A stretch of 43,838 nucleotides of DNA from an uncultured Oscillospiraceae bacterium. GTDB lineage: Bacteria; Bacillota; Clostridia; Oscillospirales; Acutalibacteraceae. Below, in pieces: positions 37,967 through 43,838 of this stretch. Numbering within the stretch: the first letter of the stretch is position 1; every line of letters begins with the position of its first letter. The position numbers were made by a program, and so were the translations under genes. The stretch spans positions 1 to 43,838 of the forward strand of contig UQFO01000020.1 of the NCBI GenBank assembly GCA_900540275.1, in the 5' to 3' direction. Under the pieces are notes generated by a model. The model worked only from the letters and a program-made list of their open reading frames with translations, searched no databases and was not told the origin of the DNA.

Positions 37967-39079
37967 ATGCTTGAAAAATATAAAAAAAGAATCATTCATT
38001 CAACGGCGGCGGTTTTGTCCTGCGCGGTGACGGTTTTGTCCCTCGTATGCGTGGGGGCAAGGCTGCCGTCTGCTCTGACTGGCCAAACGCAGAAGCTGCA
38101 GCTTTTTGCGGCGGGCCTTGCAATGCCTGACGGCTCAATCGACCAAAATGAAACGGATTCTGCCGCGCCTGCCGCTTCTTCCTCCTCTGAAACGAAAAAC
38201 AAAGGTACCGAAAAAGACGAGACGGAAAAGCCGACGGCCGCCGCAACGCAGCCTACTACATCGGAGGATGAGGCGGCGCACAAAGGGGAGAAAAAATTCC
38301 CGATTACGGAATGCCAGTATGGGCCGTCCGGCGTCCAGTATGATAATTTTTCTATCAAAAACACGACGGATTACGTAATCAACGTTGGTGAAGAGCTCCA
38401 GGCGCCGCTTGGATTTAAAATGGAAAAAACCTCGGAGCCGCAGGTGCTCATCGTACATACGCATACCTGCGAATCCTACCTGTCGCAAGACCTCGGCTGG
38501 TATTGGGAGAACTACTATGCCAGGAACACCGACGATAATTATAATGTCACGCGTGTCGGCGCGGCAATCGTAGACACGCTCAATTCCCATGGTATCGGCG
38601 CGGTGCACGCTGTGGAGCATCATGACGACCCTTCCTATAACGGCGCTTACGACAGAAGCGAGGAGACAATCTATAAATATCTAAAAAAATATCCCAGCAT
38701 TAAGGTAGTCATCGACCTGCACCGTGACGCAATCGGCTACGGCGGGGAAGCCGGAAAAATTAAGCCGACATTTGTTGCGGACGGCAGGAAAGCGGCACAG
38801 ATTATGATAATGACAGGATATGACCCAACCGGTGCGTACGGCTTTTCCGACTGGGAATATAACCTGCGCTTTGCCCTGCGCGTCCAGCAAACAGCGGAAT
38901 CGCTTTATCCCGGAATGACCAGGCCGATGAATTTCGGGGATTTTGCATACAACATGTTTATCAATACAGGGTCGCTTTTAATTGAAGTCGGCACCGACGT
39001 CAATACATTGGATGAAGCAGTCTATTCCGGCAAGCTTCTCGGCGATGTACTCGCACAGGTACTCAAAAACGCAAAATAA
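37967..39079 (+). CDS. spoIIP: Stage II sporulation protein P
   Basis: A 370-residue membrane-anchored peptidoglycan amidase/endopeptidase needed for engulfment, normally acting with SpoIID and SpoIIM. The N-terminal helix (about residues 8-28) is followed by a low-complexity Ser/Ala/Lys/Glu linker (about 50-105) and the catalytic domain: VLIVHTHTCESYL, VEHHDDPSYNGAYDRSEETIYKYLKKYPSIKVVIDLHRDAIG and GSLLIEVGTDVNTLDEA. ATG 37967 follows GGTGGGGG. It lies 82 bases after gpr with its own sigma-E-like promoter between. Confidence 0.93.
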   Translation: MLEKYKKRIIHSTAAVLSCAVTVLSLVCVGARLPSALTGQTQKLQLFAAGLAMPDGSIDQNETDSAAPAASSSSETKNKGTEKDETEKPTAAATQPTTSEDEAAHKGEKKFPITECQYGPSGVQYDNFSIKNTTDYVINVGEELQAPLGFKMEKTSEPQVLIVHTHTCESYLSQDLGWYWENYYARNTDDNYNVTRVGAAIVDTLNSHGIGAVHAVEHHDDPSYNGAYDRSEETIYKYLKKYPSIKVVIDLHRDAIGYGGEAGKIKPTFVADGRKAAQIMIMTGYDPTGAYGFSDWEYNLRFALRVQQTAESLYPGMTRPMNFGDFAYNMFINTGSLLIEVGTDVNTLDEAVYSGKLLGDVLAQVLKNAK

Positions 39080-39110
39080 ATACACGGCGGCCCGTCAATA
39101 AAATTATCTA

Positions 39111-39140
39111 TAGACAAACGGGGACGAATATGCTTATAAT
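39111..39140 (+). promoter_or_regulatory. Sigma-A promoter after spoIIP
   Basis: TAGACA (39111-39116), an 18-base spacer and a perfect TATAAT (39135-39140), about 85 bases before the start at 39227. Confidence 0.55.
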
Positions 39141-39226
39141 GGAACATGATAAACCCTTCCTGTATGATTTTAACAGGCAGGGAGCATACCAGCCGGCAAT
39201 GATTGCCAAAAGGAAAGGACACGGAA

Positions 39227-39727
39227 ATGAAGTTGAAAAAAATGGCGCCGATTGTTCTTGCGGCAGTCCTTTTGATTAGCGCGTTTGTTTTTTCTGCCAG
39301 GGCGCTTCCTGAAGATGAGAGCGGCACTTCCGCGGTGGAAACCCAGCCGCCTGTATCTTCACAGGAGCCTGAAACCCAGCCGCCCCCTGAACCGACCGCT
39401 CCTCCCTACAGCGAACCGGAACCACAGCCTGAGCCGTCTTCCTCCCAGGAACCGGAGTATACAGACCCGCCGGCTGCCTCTTCTCAAACGCAGGCGCCGG
39501 ATTCTTCAGAAGAAGAAACACAAGGCCAGAAATCCTGGCTGGATATCTTCAAGCTGCCCACTGAACCGACGAACGAGGACGCATCCATTCCCGAAAAAAA
39601 GGATACGCAGACCACCACCACACAGTATGTTGTAATGGGAATACTGCTCTGGGTACTAATCGCATGCGGAACGCTCGTAACGCTTGGCGTTCTTGCAAGC
39701 ACGCACAGAAGGAAACACGGGAAATAA
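39227..39727 (+). CDS. Pro/Glu/Ser-rich surface protein with C-terminal membrane helix
   Basis: A 166-residue protein: signal peptide (MKLKKMAPIVLAAVLLISAF), a low-complexity extracellular region of repeated EPET/PPEPT/SSQEPE-type Pro, Glu, Ser and Gln residues (about 28-125), and a membrane helix near 135-158 followed by a basic RRKHGK end. It resembles wall-spanning stalk regions without a recognised functional domain. AAAGGA precedes ATG 39227; own promoter and terminator make it monocistronic. Function unknown. Confidence 0.65.
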   Translation: MKLKKMAPIVLAAVLLISAFVFSARALPEDESGTSAVETQPPVSSQEPETQPPPEPTAPPYSEPEPQPEPSSSQEPEYTDPPAASSQTQAPDSSEEETQGQKSWLDIFKLPTEPTNEDASIPEKKDTQTTTTQYVVMGILLWVLIACGTLVTLGVLASTHRRKHGK

Positions 39728-39735
39728 ACGTATAG

Positions 39736-39768
39736 GCCGTATATGGAGCAAAACGCCCCATATACGGC
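39736..39768 (+). terminator. Rho-independent terminator
   Basis: A perfect 11-bp stem (39736-39746 with 39758-39768) followed by ATTCTTTATTT, right after the Pro-rich protein gene. Confidence 0.8.
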
Positions 39769-39808
39769 ATTCTTTATTTAGAGAAGCCAAAGAATGCACC
39801 TGTTGAAA

Positions 39809-39836
39809 TTGACAAGCTTTCCTGATATGTTATAAT
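39809..39836 (+). promoter_or_regulatory. Strong sigma-A promoter ahead of the repeat-rich leader
   Basis: Perfect TTGACA (39809-39814), a 16-base spacer and perfect TATAAT (39831-39836). The transcript would start near 39843 and run through about 300 bases of repeats and hairpins before the gene at 40204. Confidence 0.75.
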
Positions 39837-40132
39837 AATAACCTCACGCCGCAGGGCGGAAGCCTTGCAAAAGCAAGCCTTCCGGCGGCTGGGAGAACAT
39901 TGAAACTGGTACGGAAAGCTTAGGGACGCTTTCCTTGCAGAGGAGCCGCCCGCTGCGCGGTCGTTTATCCTGTTATAATAACCTCACCGCAGGCGGAAGC
40001 GAAGCTCCCGGCAGCTGGGAGAAAATTGAAACACATGCAGGGACGGCGGTGCCGTCCCTCTTGAAGGAAGCAAGCCCGCAGGGCTTGCTGATGTGCTGTA
40101 ATAACCCCACGCCGCAGGCGGGAAAAACGCTG
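39829..40132 (+). repeat. Repeat-rich, hairpin-rich leader or non-coding RNA region
   Basis: A box GTTATAATAACCTCAC-(G)CCGCAGGCGGAAG occurs at 39829 (with one extra ATA), 39972 and, shortened, about 40097. A second box CTGGGAGAA(C/A)ATTGAAAC occurs at 39889-39906 and 40015-40032. Perfect hairpins lie at 39913-39934 (7 bp), 40039-40059 (9 bp) and 40069-40089 (9 bp); the last two are enclosed by CACAT (40032-40036) and ATGTG (40091-40095). The first unit also forms a long imperfect hairpin over 39847-39888. No ORF. The repeats are too few, uneven and far apart for a CRISPR array. Confidence 0.6.
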
Positions 40133-40203
40133 TATACTAATTAGAAATTGTATGGGAAGAATAAAATTCAGTATCATTACGACAGCTAAGGAGAGGTGAA
40201 ACA

Positions 40204-41220
40204 ATGGAACAAGGTTCTTCAAAACACGAAAATACCCAACCGGAAAAACAGCTTCCGGAAAATTCCGCAGAAAACCAGGGTGACGAAATCGACCGTATTA
40301 TAGAGGAAACGCGGCAGGACACAACGGGGAATGATAGCTTTGCGCCTGAGCGGCAGACGCCTGAGATTAACATCATCGGAATCGAAAAGCAGGAAAAAAA
40401 GAAATACGCAAAAATGAAAGCCGCGAATAAAAAAGAAAAAAAGCCTGGCGGAGACAATACAAGCTTTGCTTATGGACTTAATTTCTATAAGCTTTTCTGG
40501 ATTTTTTTTATTGGCTCGTTTATCGGCGTAGTGGTGGAGGTTATTTTCTGCCTAATCGTCGACCATCGGTACGAATCGCGCAGCGGCCTCATATACGGCC
40601 CGTTTAATCCGGTATACGGGTTCGGCGCGGTTGTCATCACTATGGCGCTTTACTGGCTGCGCAACAAGCGGGATATCTGGGTGTTTATCTGCGGGGGCCT
40701 GCTGGGCGCCGCGTTCGAGTATGTGTGCAGCTGGTATCAGGAGACGTTCCTCGGCACCGTTTCCTGGGATTACAGCGACTCTTTTATGAATATCAACGGA
40801 AGAACGAACTTGATGTACGCGCTTTTCTGGGGCCTGCTATCCATCGCGTGGCTCAAGTTTATTTATCCGTTTATGTCAAAGCTGATTGAAAAAATACCGA
40901 ATAAAATCGGCAAAGGCCTTACATGGGTACTGGTTATTTTCATGGCGCTCAACTGCCTGATTTCAGCTGCGGCAGTCAACAGAATGTCCGCGCGCCATGA
41001 GGGTGTTCCGGCAAGAAGCAGTTTTGACGTGTTTCTTGACAAGACGTACCCCGACGAGTTTTTGACCAAAATATACACGCATATGGCATATTCCGACGGG
41101 ACGGGGACTGAAGAAAAGTTGGAACAGCCGAAGCCGCAGAAGGACGGGGAGCCTGCGGGAAATCCTTCGGATACTTCCGCCGTTGACTCTTCGTCTGCTC
41201 CGCTGTCTCCATCCGAATAA
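40204..41220 (+). CDS. CmpB-type (PF06541-like) membrane protein
   Basis: A 338-residue protein. A hydrophilic, Glu/Gln/Lys-rich cytoplasmic N-terminus (about 1-95) is followed by five or so membrane segments: FWIFFIGSFIGVVVEVIFCLIVD, RSGLIYGPFNPVYGFGAVVITMALY, FICGGLLGAAFEYVCSWYQE and GRTNLMYALFWGLLSIAWLKFIYPF. These match the family annotated as putative ABC transporter permease CmpB, whose function is unknown. The C-terminal tail is Pro/Ser/Glu-rich. AAGGAGAGG precedes the ATG. It follows the repeat-rich leader and is 12 bases upstream of dusB. Confidence 0.75.
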   Translation: MEQGSSKHENTQPEKQLPENSAENQGDEIDRIIEETRQDTTGNDSFAPERQTPEINIIGIEKQEKKKYAKMKAANKKEKKPGGDNTSFAYGLNFYKLFWIFFIGSFIGVVVEVIFCLIVDHRYESRSGLIYGPFNPVYGFGAVVITMALYWLRNKRDIWVFICGGLLGAAFEYVCSWYQETFLGTVSWDYSDSFMNINGRTNLMYALFWGLLSIAWLKFIYPFMSKLIEKIPNKIGKGLTWVLVIFMALNCLISAAAVNRMSARHEGVPARSSFDVFLDKTYPDEFLTKIYTHMAYSDGTGTEEKLEQPKPQKDGEPAGNPSDTSAVDSSSAPLSPSE

Positions 41221-41232
41221 AAGAGGGGTTTC

Positions 41233-42201
41233 ATGGAAATAGGGAATGTAAAAATTGAAGGCTGCGCCTGTCTTGCGCCCCTTGCCGGCGTAGCGGACCG
41301 TGCCTTCCGGGAGCTGTGCCGCGATTTTGGCGCGGCGTATACGGTAAGCGAAATGGTCAGCGCAAAGGGCGTTTCTTATAAAAGCGAGCGCTCTACGGAG
41401 CTAATGGAGCTTACGCATAGGGAACGTCCGGCGGCTGTCCAGCTGTTCGGCTGCGAACCGGAAACAATAGCGTATGCCGCAAAAACAGCCATGCGCTATC
41501 TGCCGGAGTTTATAGACATCAATATGGGATGTCCCGCCCCGAAAATCGTAAGCGGCGGAAACGGCAGCGCGCTGATGAAACAACCAAAGCTATGCGCCCG
41601 GCTTGTCCGGGCTGCCAAGGAGTCCGTCCCGGTTCCGATTGCGGTTAAAATCAGGAAGGGCTGGGACGACGGGAGCGTCAACGCGGTCGAGGTTGCAAAA
41701 TACTGCGAAGAGGCGGGAGCGGCCGCAATCACCGTCCATGGCCGTACACGCCAGCAGTTCTATGCTGGGCAGGCCGACTGGGAAATTATCAAAAAGGTAA
41801 AAGATGCGGTCCAAATCCCTGTGATTGGTAACGGCGATGTTACCACCGGCGAAAGCGCCGCGCGCATGTATGAAGAAACCGGCTGTGATATGGTTATGGT
41901 CGGCAGGGGGGCTCTGGGCAACCCCTGGGTGTTTTCACAAATCAACGCGTGGCTTTCCGAAATGCGTGTTGTGCCGCCGCCTTCCATGGAGGAACGGCTT
42001 ACCGTCATGCGCAGGCATATTATGAAGATTTGCGCAAACAAAGGAGAAGCGCACGGCATGAAGGAGGCAAGAAAGCATGTCGGCTGGTATTTAAAAGGTT
42101 TTCGCGGTGCGGCGCAGTTCCGCGGCGCGGCGGGAACGCTTTCTTCCGTCGAAGATTTAGATAGGTTGATTTGCAGTGTACACCGCCTTAACAACGTTTA
42201 A
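41233..42201 (+). CDS. dusB: tRNA-dihydrouridine synthase
   Basis: A 322-residue FMN-dependent enzyme that reduces uridine in the D-loop of tRNA. Motifs: APLAGVADRAFRELCRDFGA, SEMVSAKGV, VQLFGCEPETIA, FIDINMGCPAPKIV with catalytic Cys100, VKIRKGWDDGS, ITVHGRTRQQFYAG, VIGNGDVTTGESA and MVGRGALGNPWVF. It follows the CmpB-like gene by 12 bases (GAGGGG ribosome binding site), probably in the same transcript. Confidence 0.94.
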   Translation: MEIGNVKIEGCACLAPLAGVADRAFRELCRDFGAAYTVSEMVSAKGVSYKSERSTELMELTHRERPAAVQLFGCEPETIAYAAKTAMRYLPEFIDINMGCPAPKIVSGGNGSALMKQPKLCARLVRAAKESVPVPIAVKIRKGWDDGSVNAVEVAKYCEEAGAAAITVHGRTRQQFYAGQADWEIIKKVKDAVQIPVIGNGDVTTGESAARMYEETGCDMVMVGRGALGNPWVFSQINAWLSEMRVVPPPSMEERLTVMRRHIMKICANKGEAHGMKEARKHVGWYLKGFRGAAQFRGAAGTLSSVEDLDRLICSVHRLNNV

Positions 42202-42251
42202 ACGGAAACAGCTTCTCAACAAGGCATCATCATTTTGGTATGGGTGGATTT

Positions 42252-43646
42252 ATGAAAAAGAAATTACTTTGCCTGCTGCTCGCGGGCGTTATATTGCTGA
42301 CGCTTCCGTCCTGCTCAATCGCGGGGGCGTTTTTATTTGGAATTTCGCGCCTCTCTCCGGGAGAAACAGAAAGCGCCGCTGCTGTGCAAAGCGCAGAAAA
42401 AGAGTCCGTAACCGAGCCTTCCGGAACGCAGGGGTATGAATATCCGCACAGGCGCATTGAAAAGCTCGATTACAGCAAGCTTACAGCGGAATATCAATTT
42501 AAGAATCATCCTTACGGCTTTGATTCACTTGAAGAAGGGGAAGAACGCCGTCTTTATCAATGTATTATGGATGCGGCTTATGATATTGCGCAGGACCACA
42601 AGGCCTCTTATTATGATTATGACTATGAAGCGGGAAGGGTAGAAACGGGAGCCTCGTTCAGCGACATCCGTTTTTACAAGGTACTAACCGCGTTTTTGAT
42701 TGATAATCCTCAGATATTCTGGATAAACAGCGATTATGATTTTTACGACGAAGGCGGCAGGCGCTATTTTCAGCTGTACTCATTTGTTTCCGCAGATAAA
42801 GCGGAGGAGCTCCAGCAGAATTTTTATCAGAGGGTCAAAGAAATCATAAAGGGTATTCCAAAGGGGCTGGATGAATTCGGAAGGGAACTGTATCTGCACG
42901 ATTATTTGATTGACAACTGCTATTATTTTGATGGGACATACAGCTGGCTGCGCCACAGCGCATTTGGCGCGATTGTCCAGGGCTGGGCTGTCTGTGAGGG
43001 CTACAGCGAAGCCATGCAGCTGCTCCTTAACCTGGCAGGGATTACCGCTACAGTCGTCTATGGGGATTCAGACGATGTTCTGCACGAATGGAATCTTGTG
43101 AAAATAGGAGACCAGTGGTACCATCTCGATGTTACCTGGGACGATCTCGACAAGGAGGAAGAACATAGCTTCAACCGGTATTGTTTCTTCAATGTGAGCA
43201 CTTCTTTTATTGAGAAAAACGAACATAAGCTATCTCCAGATTATAACGATATGACGGAGGAGCAGATATTTAACCCCGGTGAAGAGTTCATGGAACAGTT
43301 CAATTTATTTCTGCCGCAATGCGACTCAATGGAGGACAGCTATTTTTATAAAAATGCGGCTTTTATTTCTTCAATTGGCAGGGAACAGAGCGTTTTAGAG
43401 CATTTAATTCAGACTGCCAGAAACAAAGAGCCGTATTTCTATATTTGGTGCAGTGACGCACTCGATACCGATTATGTATATAATTGTTTTTTTGACAGCC
43501 AGTCCTATTACGATTATTTTGATTATGTGGATGAGGCAAACGCCAGCGGAAGAACCGGCGGGAATTGGCTTAACAATGATTCTGTACAGACATATGGGTA
43601 TGACAGCTACGATAAATTGATTATCATTGCGCTGGAATACCAGTAG
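42252..43646 (+). CDS. Transglutaminase-like lipoprotein
   Basis: A 464-residue protein. The signal peptide MKKKLLCLLLAGVILLTLPSC ends in a lipobox Cys21. The middle contains a transglutaminase-like catalytic core: Cys248 in GWAVCEGYSEAMQLLLNLAGI, His278 in VLHEWNLVKIGDQWYHLDVTWDD, and Asp293. These three fit the papain-like triad. Such secreted proteins are usually thought to be peptidases or cross-linkers of the cell surface; the substrate is unknown. The C-terminal 140 residues are Tyr/Asp-rich without a recognised domain. GGGTGG lies just before ATG 42252; ATG 42240 is less likely. A terminator follows. Confidence 0.8.
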   Translation: MKKKLLCLLLAGVILLTLPSCSIAGAFLFGISRLSPGETESAAAVQSAEKESVTEPSGTQGYEYPHRRIEKLDYSKLTAEYQFKNHPYGFDSLEEGEERRLYQCIMDAAYDIAQDHKASYYDYDYEAGRVETGASFSDIRFYKVLTAFLIDNPQIFWINSDYDFYDEGGRRYFQLYSFVSADKAEELQQNFYQRVKEIIKGIPKGLDEFGRELYLHDYLIDNCYYFDGTYSWLRHSAFGAIVQGWAVCEGYSEAMQLLLNLAGITATVVYGDSDDVLHEWNLVKIGDQWYHLDVTWDDLDKEEEHSFNRYCFFNVSTSFIEKNEHKLSPDYNDMTEEQIFNPGEEFMEQFNLFLPQCDSMEDSYFYKNAAFISSIGREQSVLEHLIQTARNKEPYFYIWCSDALDTDYVYNCFFDSQSYYDYFDYVDEANASGRTGGNWLNNDSVQTYGYDSYDKLIIIALEYQ

Positions 43647-43650
43647 TAAA

Positions 43651-43678
43651 AAAACGCCGGATTTGCTTCCGGCGTTTT
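43651..43678 (+). terminator. Rho-independent terminator
   Basis: A perfect 11-bp stem (43651-43661 with 43668-43678) preceded by A and followed by T residues, directly after the transglutaminase-like gene. Confidence 0.9.
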
Positions 43679-43715
43679 TATGTAAAAAATTTCAAAAAAA
43701 AGAATAAAATACCTA

Positions 43716-43744
43716 TTGACAGGGCAAGCTGTAATATGTATAAT
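43716..43744 (+). promoter_or_regulatory. Consensus sigma-A promoter P1 at the window end
   Basis: Perfect TTGACA (43716-43721), 17-base spacer, perfect TATAAT (43739-43744). It points out of the window. Confidence 0.8.
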
Positions 43745-43800
43745 ATAACAGCTGTCCGAGAGGGGAGACAAGGGAAAGCAAAAGAAAGATAAAAAAGCCC

Positions 43801-43829
43801 TTGACAAAAAGGAGTGTATGTAGTAAGAT
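43801..43829 (+). promoter_or_regulatory. Second sigma-A promoter P2 at the window end
   Basis: Perfect TTGACA (43801-43806), 17-base spacer, TAAGAT (43824-43829), 85 bases after P1 in the same direction. Tandem strong promoters of this kind commonly precede rRNA or tRNA operons; the downstream gene is outside the window. Confidence 0.6.
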
Positions 43830-43838
43830 AATATACAC

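Noticed and set aside
39889..40032. CRISPR-like direct repeats ending in ATTGAAAC
   Set aside because: Only two copies, 126 bases apart, with unlike flanks and strong internal hairpins; no cas genes. Not a CRISPR array.

Overview
The window reads as a chromosomal stretch (about 50% G+C) of a strictly anaerobic, endospore-forming Gram-positive bacterium of the class Clostridia. It is most like the Oscillospiraceae/Ruminococcaceae/Acutalibacteraceae group. The grounds are sporulation genes (ylbJ, yqfC, yqfD, dpaA, dpaB, gpr, spoIIP), ferredoxin-linked metabolism (2-oxoacid:ferredoxin oxidoreductase, two [FeFe] hydrogenases), dockerin-bearing secreted proteins and strong AGGAGG-type ribosome binding sites. 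No rRNA, tRNA, CRISPR array, transposase or phage gene was seen.

Layout. 1-600: a partial copy of a structured repeat and a small XRE regulator. 600-5400: secreted LysM-CAP protein, Na/Pi-type transporter, asparagine synthetase, YlbJ. 5400-8500: yqfC-yqfD facing the dipicolinate synthase operon dpaA-dpaB, with sigma-E-like and sigma-K-like promoters. 8600-13700: DUF1540 protein, small membrane protein, a divergent MurT-GatD-like pair and RecD2. 13860-18220: ComF, Nudix, enolase, SPL-type radical SAM, tandem LysM protein, a MazF/EndoA-type toxin without an adjacent antitoxin. 18640-27440: zinc-ribbon membrane protein, MetY-like PLP enzyme, ParA-like ATPase, KorDABC-type 2-oxoacid:ferredoxin oxidoreductase, a three-gene ABC transporter, HAD hydrolase.

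27480-28830 is the least ordinary part. A small XRE gene with a 24-codon leader ORF lies between two outward-pointing inverted copies of a structured repeat. The two share a 118-bp core with three differences, a large hairpin whose arms covary between copies, and an array of 15-bp palindromes spaced about 27 bp. A third, partial copy lies at the window start beside the other XRE gene.

28919-33734 is a hydrogenase operon: a consensus promoter, a perfect Rex operator, a thioredoxin-like ferredoxin, a group C (sensory-type) [FeFe] hydrogenase with PAS domain, a SpoIIE/PP2C phosphatase and a group B [FeFe] hydrogenase. It looks like a redox/H2-responsive signalling unit under NADH/NAD+ control. 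34076-36818 holds two convergent secreted dockerin proteins (CHAP hydrolase and papain-like protease). 36997-39079 is gpr-spoIIP. 39809-40132 is a strong promoter followed by a repeat-rich, hairpin-rich leader ahead of a CmpB-type membrane protein, then dusB and a transglutaminase-like lipoprotein. The window ends in two tandem near-consensus promoters pointing out of it.

The points most worth a second look are the GatD homologue that lacks both catalytic residues, the palindrome-array repeats around the XRE gene, the Rex-controlled hydrogenase/phosphatase operon and the repeat-rich leader at 39.8-40.1 kb.
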